The notes under the pieces were generated by a model that worked only from the letters and a program-made list of their open reading frames with translations, made no database searches and was not told where the DNA came from. Source: Amborella trichopoda (taxonomy: Eukaryota > Streptophyta > Magnoliopsida > Amborellales > Amborellaceae). Taken from it: DNA of 64,000 nt. The stretch spans positions 1,720,756 through 1,784,755 of the forward strand of contig NW_006496564.1 of the NCBI RefSeq assembly GCF_000471905.2. Reading direction: 5' to 3'. The position numbers were made by a program, and so were the translations under genes. This document shows, in pieces, positions 36,001 to 49,100 of this stretch; the stretch's first letter is position 1; the number at the start of each line of letters is the position of its first letter.

Positions 36001-36838
36001 ATAAGAACCTAAAGTTTTCTAAGTTTTTTCTTTTGCTAGAGGTAGATATGGGAAATTTTATGATACTTGAGACTTTTAAGCATCATTTGATTCCCTAAGA
36101 ATGAGTGTTATGGGGAAGTGCCTCTCTTCGAATTGGTATATCCTGAATTTAGCATCTCATGGATATGCATACGTTATATTTCGATGGCATCTAATAAGAG
36201 ACCTAGAAGATGCATGTCCACTATTTGGATTTTATTGATATTATTGTATTAGAATGATATTATTCATATAATCTTATATAGTATTAGAATATTGCATTAC
36301 CATATTTATATATTGTGATATTATAGATTGTTATATATTGTAATGTAATATATATTAATTATTGTATAAGTAATACATATTAATTATATATTATAATATA
36401 TAATTAAGTATAATTATAATTATCACATGTAATTATAGCCTAACTATAATTATATTATATTATTTATAATACATAATTAATTATTTTATATAGATTAATA
36501 TCTATTGATTCTAATATTATTGCTTTAATTGAATACACATGTTTACGTTCTGGCCTCAAAATGTGATGCAGATATCCATGAGGAGACCGAAATCTCATCT
36601 CCAAATTGCATCCAAACTGCAAAAATGCCTTGTATCCGCGAAAATAAGTCTTCATAGTCCCATTTCTAGGGAACCAAATGGGACCCTATGAAATTTAGAT
36701 CTTTGCTATGAGCATTCAACTAGGAGTAAGTTCACCGTTATATATGGGCATTAGGAACTTTATTTCCTTTATTTTTGGCAATATTTGTATATTGAGTTTA
36801 TGAAACACAAGGACGCCTTGAGCCTTAACAAAGAGGGG
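36001..36838. other. AT-rich intergenic DNA
   Basis: Very AT-rich, especially 36,230-36,500, with no gene. 36,080-36,240 resembles 38,260-38,425: both contain a GACYTRGAAGATG motif followed by CACTRTTTGGATT. These are likely two copies of a small non-autonomous element. Confidence 0.5.
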
Positions 36839-37890
36839 TTTTTTTTTGTTTTTGTTTTTTTTTGACAATATTCTATAATTTTATTGATCGTAAATTATGA
36901 CAAGGTAATCAAGCAATAAGACTATCCGATACAATCAACGGTTGAAAGAAAACACCTCTCTTAGCTAAAGAATATGTCAGCCTTGTTTCCCTCTCTAATG
37001 ATATGTCTAAACGAGATAGACCGTCCACGCATTAAGTCCATGATCTCCAACCAAATTGATCTTAATCTCTGCAGTGTTTTTAAAGTAGCATTACACCAAT
37101 TGATTGCATTCAAAGAATCGCCTTCAACAACACATGGTACATGGATATTTCACTCGATAATTTTAAGGTCTTGTAAAATTGCTAACATTTTTGCTTCATT
37201 TGCCGTCTTTTCATCATTGCACCACACCAATCCCTCACAATACCCCCCACTCCCACTGGTCTTGGATTCCCAAACGAGCTCCTATCACAATTAAGCTTAA
37301 AACTACCTTCATCGTCCTTTAGGTCTCACCTTTACTACATTCTACTACATTATGTTTATAATATTCACTTCCATATCTACCTTGAAGACTCTTAATCCCT
37401 TCCCTCTTTTATAACCGAAAACCATCTCCAAAGGGTATGCTGAATACGTTTCTGAATCATCTCTGTCACCATGAATACCCCTTCAAAAACTCTCATATTC
37501 CTCTCTAAACAAACCTCCCATAAGACAGCTGCCCTCCCAATCTGAAAAATCAATGATCGAACCTTAGGTAGTCCATCAAAGGACATATGTTCATTTATAT
37601 TAACATGGCTTTGAGGATTAGTCTCCACTTTCATCACTCTCCTTACACAACAAAAACACATTAGCAAGGATTCTTCCCCTTTTCATGAGAATATATATTG
37701 TCAACGTCTTACTTTGAAACAAAACTCAAAGGAATACTTTGACTTTTTGAGGGACATGCCAAGACCAAATCTTTCATAAAGCACACCTATTCCATCATAT
37801 CCTATTATGAAACAATAAGTTATAGGCAGATTTCACCAAGAAACATCCATCACTCTCAATTTCCCACACCATTTCATCGTCGTAACCTTG
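36839..37890 (-). pseudogene. LINE (L1-type) 3' end: zf-RVT and RNase H
   Basis: On the minus strand, in order: a zf-RVT-like segment (37,885-37,740) with MVWEIESDGCFLVKSAYNLL and WHVPQKVKVF, then GRAAVLWEVCLERNMRVFEG (about 37,550-37,490). An RNase H of the RVT_3 type follows (37,320-36,970) with FKLNCDRSSFGNPRPVGVGG, VVEGDSLNAINW and FRHIIREGNKAD. It ends in a T-rich run on the plus strand (36,839-36,866), the poly(A) tail. Frameshifts and stops make it inactive. It is 5'-truncated, as is common for LINEs. The target-site duplication could not be located. Confidence 0.85.
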
Positions 37891-38704
37891 AAAGAGTTTC
37901 ACCTTTTCCATTGCCTTGAAAGAGCTTCCCCTTTTCCAGCAAGTTAAGTAACTCAGCCAATTTTCTTATAAATTCATCATTAACTCTGTTATAAAGACAA
38001 CTGAGGACTTGCAGTTCACTTTTACTTCTCAATTATTTTTGTTGTTTTTCTTTGGGTATGCTTTGTCTATGCCGTGTCCTACATCATTTTGTACTTCTTT
38101 ACTTTTGATAAAATATATATGCTATACTTCTACTAGTAGAAAATATATTCTATACTTCCGCGTGGAAATAAATAATCAATGTTATTCGTAAAATTAGGAA
38201 TCTTTTGTCTTAAAAATGTTATACATATAGAATTACTTTTGGAATAGTGGAGAATTCACTTAATGCTCAGTTTAGTTCTCAGAAAATGGGACTCCTAGAG
38301 AAATGTGTATCGGATTGGTATCTCTTGGAATTGACATTTTTTTGGAAGATTGGCACATGCTATTTGGATAACATTTGACAAAGACTTGGAAGATGTATCT
38401 TCACTGTTTGGATTGCCTAAAAATGTATTAAAAAAATGAGCATTCTCATTATTGTGATTGTTGTACTCAAGAATCATTTAAGTACTTTTAAGCGTTTGTC
38501 CACACGAGGTATAAATTGCGACATTTCAAAATTGCCGAGTTTATAGGATAATTATAGTATACTAATATAACTATAATATAATAGTATTAATTATTATTAA
38601 TATTATACTTGCACTTTAGAAGCTATGCACACACAAGCACTAGAGGGCTTTGCTTTGAAGTGTCACAGCAATTAGAATTAGAGGGTTAATAATATTATTA
38701 TAAT

Positions 38705-38735
<31 letters not shown>

Positions 38736-41006
38736 TTATTATTATAATATAATATAATATCGTATCATAATTATAATAATTATCAACATCATCATCCAAA
38801 CCTTATCCTAATTAATTGAGATTGGCTAATTATAATAAGTATATAATAATATATTATCTTTAATCGCTTTTAAAATAATATAGCATTGTAAAAATATTAT
38901 AATAAAATATAAATATTTCAATACTATGATATAATATTAATATTAAGATACAATAACATTAATAACAGTAGTAGAAGTAGCGATATTAATAATATCCATA
39001 ACATCAATAATAACATTCGGGCATTTGCGTTTAACTTTTGATTTCCACGACCCATTTGGGTTTAATTAATACATTTTCTAAAATTTCGTTTAAAATGAGG
39101 TGGGTTGAATTAATACATTTTCAAAAATTTGGTTTAAAATGAGGATATAGAACTCCCACACTGGAAATGTTAATTATGTCTTTAGAAGGAACCAAACACG
39201 TTAGTTTGGGTTGTTTCCTTGGAAATATCACTCCAAGAATTCTATTTCTAAGGAACCAAACAGGCCTAAAGGAAAGCAATACCTACAATTAAAACCACTT
39301 CACTCTTACTTTACAAATAAAGTAATGATAACATCGAAAAGTGAAAAGTTGCAAGTTTACTGGTAGAAAGTTTTCATTTTTCATTTTAATTGAATGTTGT
39401 AAATTTGATACTATATTAAAAGACGGAAATGTATGTTAGGAGACTATCTACCTTGGGTACAAGGTCACAATTGTTGTTGGTTGTTAGATATGAAATCAGG
39501 TGGATGGAAATCTGACAATGGTAGGCAGAAACTCGAAAATAAAATTTCTCAAATGTTGCGGCACATTTTAAGCTATTGGATTTCAAATTCAATAGCCGAG
39601 AGTAATTATAATCTCCTTGCATCTAAGTAAATAATCTCATTGTATACAACTCAAAAAACGAGTTACTTTTTTGTACTATCACAAATGACTCATCAAATCT
39701 ACAACATCCAATTAAAATAGATAGTATATGACATTCGAATTTTTCTTGTAAAATTCTAATAACCTTATGTAAACCACATCCATATCTCATCATCATCCCA
39801 TCCTTTCCCCAACTAATTAAGATCAGCAGACCACATCCATGTCTAAATAGGTTATTGAGATACTATTTTTACTGTGTAATCTCTAAATGGCCTGCATTTT
39901 TGAGCAATTAATACCTTAGTAATTCTTAATTTAAGAGTACTTTTAAGTAATTAACCAGAGCCGGAGTCCAAATTGTTAGCTCTCAAATCCAAGGTATCGA
40001 GAGCAAATGTCCAATTTGGTTCACTGAATATAAAAAATAAAAAAAGATAATACCAATGGCATTTAAGATTTTCGGAGTTTATCTAACTTAATAGGAATGT
40101 TGCTTACTTTTTAGGGCCTATATAGAAGACAACCTCAACATGGAGCTAGATCTTACTTTTTGCACAAAATTCAGGTTGTAACCCTTCTTTATTTGTATAA
40201 CAAAACTAATGTAATCGATCTCGATACTGAAGTTGGAGCCCACAACCCAACATCAATGTCATCAAATTCGCTTGGCTTCAGCGAAGGGGTCGAAGTCGTC
40301 GGATATTTGGCCTAAAACGAAGCGAAGGGAAGCTCAGGGGCATCTGCTTCGGGCCGCTTTTGCCCGGTCCAATTTGACCTCTTCAGTTGAAGCACAAGAT
40401 TGTCTTTTTCTAATTATATTTTTTATTTTATATTTTTTATTTTACAAAAATTTATTATGAAAATACAAGAATTTATTTTATTTATATCAAAATTTTGCAA
40501 AAAAAACTCTTAAGTCTTCCTCCAAATCAGCCAAAACACCGAATTGCCCTGCTTTTCGATTAAACCAACACACCAGGTCTTAAGAGTATTGTCTGATGAT
40601 CTCCATTTATGTGAGTCAATGGAGCACAATAATGTTCTCTCCCTTCTTGCACAATAATACATAGGTCAACGTTTGGGAAATTCGAAGTTTATTAGAAGAA
40701 ATGTAAACAGTTTCTAAAATTCATTTGCAAGCTTATCCTTGAACAAAGTCAACACACTGTAATGCATTGGTTAAGTTCGAAGTTGAATGCTTTAAATTTT
40801 TCAGATCTGGCTTTCTTCTTGGAGCACAATGTCTCATATTTGGATGCTTCATGTATGAACCGTCTTGTGAGGGGTGATGCCCCTTTCAATTTACCAAAAA
40901 GAAAAAGAACAGAAAGCCCTAGTGTACTGCAGTCCATGAAGCGTGCGAGAAACATGTCATTATGGCATGATGGGTTCAATCTATGGACGATATTCAAAAA
41001 TCGAAA
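37891..41006. other. AT-rich intergenic DNA and BTB gene 3' flank
   Basis: No gene is seen on either strand. It holds a TAA microsatellite (38,686-38,760), a GGAACCAAACAGGCC motif at about 39,250 that resembles the ends of small plant transposons, and scattered AT-rich tracts. The segment next to 41,006 should contain the 3' UTR of the minus-strand BTB gene; AAATAAA-like signals occur on the minus strand around 40,470-40,490. The plus-strand frame 40,762-41,043 overlaps the BTB stop and is not supported. Confidence 0.5.
38686..38760. repeat. TAA/ATT microsatellite
   Basis: An imperfect run of TAA units followed by ATT units, forming a simple AT-only tract. Confidence 0.9.
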
Positions 41007-41790
41007 TCATTGTGTCATGATGGTTACCTCAGCACGCAAGTGAAGCAAACCATTCAAGAAGTGGGGGCTGTCATCAGCGATGAATGAGGTCCATGGAGTG
41101 TTGAAGAGGTTGGCCACCCCATACCCACATGTGTTCCCTTTGTCAAATGTATACTTCATCATCGGAGTGGTTTTAAATTTCTTATTTGGCTTTGATCTAG
41201 ATGCAAACATGTACTGGGTGACAACACTGTCCGACACATCTTCCATCCCAAGGTAAAGACCAAAGGAATGGGAGGAGCTTCCCTCACTTTTTATGCATCG
41301 AACACGGAGGTAGAAGGCATTGCCATTAAGGTAGAACAACTGCGATTTCATGTATCCTGTAGGAAAGAGGGCAGCACACTCCTCTCGTTGAAGATCCAAG
41401 AATGCCAGGCACTTGGCATGGTTTCCCACCAACTGTATCACCTTTAGTGGAGGGCGCTTGTATGTACAGTCAGTCCCACAATGCTTGAGTTCAGCCTCCT
41501 CTGCCTTGACAAAAAAGGCCCTTGCCACTAATTTCAATGCGAGGCTAGGGTCTATGTCTTCACATTTGAAAACCACCTTGAGCTTGTGGGTCGACATGTG
41601 AGAAAAGCGTATGGCTGGGAAAATATGTGAACCCAACATCTCACGCCGCTCCTCGAGATTGGGGTAATTAGCATGTGCCCACTCGAGCGCAAAATCAAAT
41701 ACAGCATCCTCCAATCCCACATGCAGCTCGTCGCTTGAGAGCACTGCCTCGATGCCAGACAGAGGCAAAGCCATCAGCTCGTCATGAAAC
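41007..41790 (-). CDS. POB1: POB1-like exon 5 (BACK domain and C-terminus)
   Basis: 784 nt after the acceptor TTTGATGCAG. It encodes FHDELMALPLSGIEAVLSSD, DAVFDFALEWAHANYPNLEE, RREMLGSHIFPAIRF (BACK), VIQLVGNHAKCLAFLDLQRE, a LYLGM motif, and FNTPWTSFIADDSPHFLNGL near the end. All of these align in order with POB1. The stop TGA lies at 41,007-41,009. The ATG at 41,774 is internal, not the start. Confidence 0.92.
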
Positions 41791-44700
41791 CTGCATCAAA
41801 GGACATTACCTTTCAATACACAAATGAACAAGCATTAACATTTCATAAATTTGGAACTCGATCAATGGATAAATCAAGTTAAAGACAATCCTCACCATCC
41901 ATGAAATTTCATCTTATAATCAAGGGTAGACAATTAGATGATCAACTTTCATATACACAGGTTCATATTTTACACATATTATCTATCTCTATTTCAAGAT
42001 AAATGACAATTCATCTTATAACCTCCAGATTGTTTTGAGAAATGTTGACTATCTGCAGATTGCTTCGAATCTTTCCTAATTTTTTATTTTTTAGTGTTTC
42101 TAAGCAAATGTTAAAACGGATCGAGTCCCTTCTAATTGTAATAGAGAAATTATGTCCTTTCACTAAAACCCTTATCTTCAGCAGCAAATTAGAGTTTTAA
42201 TCTTCCACTCTCCAACAATTCAAAAATGTCCTTCAAAAGAGTACAAAATGATTAACCTTAACATAATTATTTTTCCTATAGACTGAACACCGTTCATAAA
42301 CTCAAGGATGGAACACTATAGACTCCGATCCAGAGTCCAATGGCACAAGCACATCCTCCTTTTCATCAGTCAGGCAGTTCATATTATATTTATCATTTAA
42401 AATTGGGTCAGCGTAGTTAGAAATAGATCCCCTCTGTAGAGGACCCATTCATCAAATACATCCTGATACGGCAAGCACATTGCTTCCTCATCAAAAGATG
42501 CAAGGGGAAGGAAGCAAGGATTGTAGAAAGCCTATTCTACTGGATCTGGCAGACCCCTTAGACACGACTATCATGAACCTAAGCTGCCAGGTTTAATGAC
42601 TAAGCAGTTCAAAGATATATTGAAATTACAGATCTGCTCCAGGAGGACCTGACAGACCTATGCCTTATATTATCTCCCCAAAAATGAAGATAGCCACTAA
42701 TCCTTCCTTCAAGCCTTTTCCTGTAAGAGTTCCTTCTAACTACTTGCCTATTACTTTCATTCATCTAGTGTCACTTGTGGGTTACCTCAGCCAATAGGAA
42801 TATGCGGGTTGTTAGTTTCAAAATCGTAGTTCAATCATTTAACTCCTGCAAACTACAAAAAAGTTAAAAGAATTAATCGAAGAAATTGGAATTGTGGAAG
42901 TGAAGTGATTAATCAGTGGCTAGCTGTAGATTCCTCACGACTATGCTAAAATCAATTGGAAGTCATTAATTGATATATAAATTCCACGAATATAATATCT
43001 TGGGCCCAATCAATTAATCACCATGACAATTAAGCGTTGTGTAGAAATTCATAATCAATATGGGGTGAAAAGCTCAATTGAGATACATCGAGATGTACAA
43101 TGGGTACGATTAGCAATAAGAATAAACAGTGTAACTAATTGAATTTTTTAAATCAATCACTTTTACATTTTTTACTTTTTATGTTTTGTTTATTCCTGAT
43201 GACTTCTCCAAAAGTTTGTGACACTATGAAACAAGTAAAATGTTTCAGCAAAGAATTCCAAGAAACGCGGTTTATCAATGTGTTGTACAGCATCCCCAAT
43301 CCCAAAGAATGGATGTTCATGTATATTCAGTGGTAAGAAAATAAACAGTGCAACTAGTGCAACAACTAATTAAACATACAGGCATTTCAAGAAAGAGCTT
43401 ACACAAATAAATCTTGGTATGTTTTGGCAAGATACTGCTTTGCCGCAACAACAAGAGGTCGTATTCCATCTATCATTATATAAGGCTGCTCAAGATATTG
43501 TAAGGCACAATCTTGAGTCATGGGAAGACTACCCAGCAAAGCGCAACAGTGACACACACAGGAAGCAACCCCGAATTTGTCAGCAACCACCAACAAATCC
43601 CGCAACAACGCTGGAGTAGCACTTGTTGATAGCATCCCACAGTACATAAACTTCAATAGCTCCATGAAAGCATCCTCCTCTGTTCCAAACATACGATAGT
43701 TCAAGTTCAGTGTGATTTTTCATATTGTATCTTAAGGTTTTCAATAGGAACAATAAATATGAAAGCACCCTGACAGTTGTGCAATCGTGCAACCAATACA
43801 AGGGTAGTCAGTTGCTATTATAGAGAATTCCAGGGTATTCAGAAAAATGTTTATAGAAAATAAAAGTATATTTTAGTCATTTTCCATATGTTCCTAAGAT
43901 AGAGATTCTATTTTCAGCAAGTTTTTTAGGGTTTTAAGGTATTGTTTGAATTTGCATAAAATTTTGGACATCAAAAGGCTTGTGAGGAATCCGCTCTAAT
44001 CTTTGTAACATTCGGTTTAATCCATTCAGAATCGTTCTTGCCAATTCCTATATAAAATTGTTGCTTTTGTTGTGCATGCTACGTGCCTTTTCATTTACAT
44101 TAAATTGTTAGGAATACTCGGACTTTATAAATTACGCCATAGATTCAAGCAAATCACCCATATATATTATTTTTGTGATATTTTTATTAGGTGCACCTTG
44201 ATGAAAAGAACACATGCCTAAAATTTCAAGTGATTTGGATTTGTAGAAAAAAAATTAAAATTCAAACACGAAATGAGGTTGTGGCCATCTCGTGACCGTC
44301 AGATCGGCCCAGATTGTTGGGCGTATTCTTATAGGTACACCCGGCGGCTTACCGTAGCATCTTCCATATATATATATAATTGATTGTTTGTTTAAAACCT
44401 TGGCAGTCGACCCCTTGGCTAGTCAACTTGAAATGTTTATCGTTCCTAATTTCCTTTCGGAAAGAGTAAGTAAATAAATGCATGAACTTGCTTTATTTTA
44501 TAAACTGCAAAATTCCAATACTACCCCAGACATCTCTTCAACAATATGCCAAACAGATGTTGAGTATAGTTGACAACAGTTAATCTGAAACTACCACAAC
44601 ATAAACAGAAAACAAAATCTGAGACAACAACATCTAGGTCAGAATACAAACATATTGCATGCTTACATGAAAGCGATGCCTTTCCCATTACGCATGGGAA

Positions 44701-45557
44701 AGGTTTGTATTTTTTTAAAACTTACCTGAAGCACTGATCCGTAGCTTGACATCTCTCTGATCTGATTCATGCATGCCATTTGAGAAAAGCTTCAAAAAAC
44801 AAGTGTCAAATTGTTGATCTCATTAATAGCTAAAAGTCATAATAATAAGCAGCTCAAAGCATAAACCGGTCTTACCTTGTGAAAGAAAGGGCTTTTCAGA
44901 GCCAATATTGCGGAATTGATGTGTAACTTCTTAACCCTCAGAACAGTTGAACAATCTTTGCTCCAAGTTGAAACATCATCATCTGCTACCTCATCATCAT
45001 CATCGGCTACCTCACCTCCTATAATGTAACATAGTATGTTGACAACAAATAATATAGAAAATAATAACAGGATGAAAGATTGATTCACAACAAGAAAATA
45101 AACCTACAAAGAAAGAAGAAAGAAAAGTAAAAATTTGGGACAAGTGGCCTGTAATCTCCATGGGGATCATCAGAACACGCTCAAAGTTAACCCCTTGTTT
45201 GGCTGCACCATGAAAACAAATTTGCATTTTTTTCAAAATACATCTACGGGAATTTCACAAACTGCACTTATTTCAATTTGTGGTTTGCGGGAGTTTTGGC
45301 TGCCCTTGAACACGCATGACCAAATCTGAAACCACAGAATGATTTAAGCAATAATTTTTCTTGATAATGGATCCAAAAGTCATCAAAAAAGAAAATTCAT
45401 CTTCCAAATGAGTGCAAACAACAAATGAGTAAGAGAGAGATCAAAACAAAAGACACTTCTTCCCAATTAATCCAAACAATTCAGAGAAGGGGGAACTGAG
45501 GGATAAAAATGAAAGTCCGATCTTCCCAGCCAATGCAAACAAACCAATATATCTATA

Positions 45558-45592
<35 letters not shown>

Positions 45593-46149
45593 AGAAGCGA
45601 TAATTGTATAAAGTACTGTATATACAAATTGCAGTATTAAATATACTGTATATAAAATTGGAATGAGCCTTTCCAATAAAAAGAAATGGCAAGCCCTCAA
45701 TCAATGCAACAAACCATCTTCCCATCCAATGNNNNNNNNNNNNNNNNNNNNNNNNNNNNNNNNNNNNNNNNNNNNNNNNNNNNNNNNNNNNNNNNNNNNN
45801 NNNNNNNNNNNNNNNNNNNNNNNNNNNNNNNNNNNNNNNNNNNNNNNNNNNNNNNNNNNNNNNNNNNNNNNNNNNNNNNNNNNNNNNNNNNNNNNNNNNN
45901 NNNNNNNNNNNNNNNNNNNNNNNNNNNNNNNNNNNNNNNNNNNNNNNNNNNNNNNNNNNNNNNNNNNNNNNNNNNNNNNNNNNNNNNNNNNNNNNNNNNN
46001 NNNNNNNNNNNNNNNNNNNNNNNNNNNNNNNNNNNNNNNNNNNNNNNNNNNNNNNNNNNNNNNNNNNNNNNNNNNNNNNNNNNNNNNNNNNNNNNNNNNN
46101 NNNNNNNNNNNNNNNNNNNNNNNNNNNNNNNNNNNNNNNNNNNNNNNNN

Positions 46150-46187
<38 letters not shown>

Positions 46188-49100
46188 GAGAGAGAGACAG
46201 AGAGAGAGAGAGAGCGATCGAAACGGAAACCCCATCTTCCCATGAAAGAGAAGGATTAGATGATGAAAGATTTCATCCCATAAAAAGGATGAATGGAGCA
46301 AGCTGAAATGTCGAAGAAATAAAAGTAAAAAAAAAACATTTGATGTCAACATGCTGACAAATAATGAAGTGATTGAGACACTTACGACATAAGCAATGCA
46401 GTAAATAACCACCAAAAGCAACAATTGAGAAGCGATTGTCGAAGAAAGGGCCCAACCCTGAAAGACAAATATTGAAATTACTCGTTATGCTCATAGACCG
46501 ATGAAATCGAACACGTCCAAAACCAATGCCTTGACTGTGTGGTTTCTTATCAAGGTCACAACAAATGATCAAAAATGATCAGAAAACTTTATCAGCAACT
46601 CCTTCACGAAACATCTCATGGAAGGAGCATTGTAATGAAACCCGAATGACTGATTACTAAAAAACTGACAAAGTCCCTGAAACCAATTACACTGCAAGCA
46701 ATCACCAAGAGAAAACCAGAAAGAAAATGCAAGAAGAGAACAAGACAACCATAGAATTGAAAGACTCAAAGAATAAAAGACACCCAAAGAAAATACGTCT
46801 CAATAAAGGAATTCAAGTAGACGAACAAAAGCAACACTAGAAGAAGGCTATCTTACAAAACTTTAAGATGCTTCAGGTGAATATTCCAATCCAACCAGAA
46901 AATACAACCTACAACATAAGAAACCCCTCAAACACACGCACGTGCACACACACACAGACACCCACCCACCCAGAGAGAGAGAGAGAGAGACCCTCAAACC
47001 CTGATGATTTACAAGTTCTCTACTTTGGTGGTGAGTTGCTTTCTTGGGGCATTTCTACATGTTTTGCAAGTGGCTTCCCCGATTCTTGCCATTGTTGCAC
47101 AGAAATTGTCAACTATTTGAAATTTCAAAGTTTTAGAGAGAAACTGTCTCAAAAAGTTTAGAGAGATAAACTATCTCAAAAAATTTAGAGAGAGAAATTA
47201 TCTCAAAATTTCAAGTTTGATGCGTTCGCACTCGGTGTGCATGTTTCCAATTGTGTTTGCCAAACATGGGAAAAAGTATGCTAATCTTTTCTTTGCATAT
47301 ATATATACTTTTCATGTAAATATTTTCCTGTCGAACTTTCACCCTAATAGCAAACCATGTTATACAAAAAGATGATCCAAACATGAGATTTGCATAACCT
47401 GGGTATCATTCAAAGCCATCCAAACAAGTCATGCTAGAGTAACCAGGTTTTAACATAACCAAGGTTTGAAATAATAAGGTTTTGATTGAAAACCTGGAAT
47501 TACTTAACTCATGGAGCCAAACGCTCCAAGTCTGATCCTTTTGGCACATAGAAACCTTTGGTTATGAGAGAACAAAACAAAAGGTGTGGTATCATCAGCA
47601 TACATAGAGAGCATTTCATCCAATTAATATTAACACAACCAAGGGAAAAGGGAGGAACACAAATCAAAATACAAAGTAGAAGTAGCATACTCAGATATAT
47701 CTTTCCAGTGGACTCTGCATGCACAATAAAAATATGTGCATTCACATAAATCACTGCACCATTATTTAATTCCACAAATTGCAATTAGCAGTTACTTTTT
47801 TCTTTTTTTTTTGACAAGGTTACATAGGAAAGGAACTTGAGAGGTTGAGCTATGAAAACCTAGCCTCTACCGTCTTGACACAAGCCTGTTCCTAATTAGC
47901 AGTTACTTGATGAATGACTATTGTATGCAATAGAACAATTGTTATAGGAGGACCACATTAGAGTGAAAAGAATATCCAACAAACAACTTGTGCTAGAAGA
48001 AGATGTCATCTAATATTGGCCTTTAGCAAATGCTAGTGTTGAAACAACCTCAAGCAAATGCAAGCGTTGAAGCAAAGACCACTTCCTTAATAATCAGAGT
48101 TGGGGATTCTAGCCCTGAAAGTCTGACATCATGCAACTTCAGTTTATCAAGTTTGTGCCAATACCTGATTGTCTAAGCCAGCAAAGTTGACATATACTTA
48201 CCCCACTCTCCTGGTAAAATTTCACAAAGCTGTCCCAAAGAAAACATTTTTTAAGGGTATTTTAGTAATTAAGAATTGTGAAATGCCTAGCTCTTATCCA
48301 CCCTGCAATCGTTAGCTGTTTTCTTAACGAACTCAAGAAATGAACAAAAACTATAAAAATAATGTAACTACCAAACTTGAATTGGACATTCTCTCCTTTG
48401 TCAATGGTAAGCCTTCTCAATGGCCTCCCTCCATACATAGTTGAAGGAGCTCTAGAACTCGCTAATAGTTTCAAAAAATTTCACGGAAGGCATGTGATAT
48501 GCCATGGGTAATTAATCTTTTTGGTAACACCAAGGATTATGTCCTCAAAAACCCCCTCTATTTCCCCAATGCTGAAGTGAACATCAAGGACCAAACAGTA
48601 GAGGTTTTGCTTCATCCTGTCTTGAATCACAACTGGGTAGCGAACCTGAAGAGGTCATTGATGTTTTTCTTTCATAATCATTCACAATCCAACCAATCTT
48701 TGCCAATCCCAGGTTTTGAATTTAGCTCCCATCAATATTTAGTCTAACAAATCCGTCCTATGTGGTGGTCCAAGTAGCATGTCTTAAAGGTCGAGGTAAC
48801 TATGCGTGATGTCACCATTGTTTATCAAAGTATATCTTTCCTCACACACTCTCAATAATGATATAAAGGTTGATCTTATCTTATCAATCAGCCATTGAAC
48901 CAAATCATTGCTAACTATTTCCATCCATGTCCTTTTAGGTCTTCCCCTTGCTCTTTTAGAGCCTTCCACTTGAACTAAATTTCCCCTCTTAACAGGTGTT
49001 GTACTAGGTCTACGTTGTTCATAGCCAGTCCCCCTTAGTCTACTCTCCCTAACCTTATCGCCTATTGGAGATATGTTATATTATATATTATATATATTTC

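Noticed and set aside
36974..37294. 106-codon plus-strand frame
   Set aside because: It is the antisense of the LINE RNase H remnant, which is recognisable on the minus strand.
40762..41043. 93-codon plus-strand frame next to the BTB gene
   Set aside because: It overlaps the last codons of POB1-like exon 5 in antisense and shows no domain.
41007..41774. Single-exon gene of 255 aa starting at ATG 41,774
   Set aside because: Homology to POB1 continues upstream of the ATG and through four further exons, so this is the last exon only.
45441..46424. Long open frames running through the N gap
   Set aside because: They depend on undetermined bases being read as codons.
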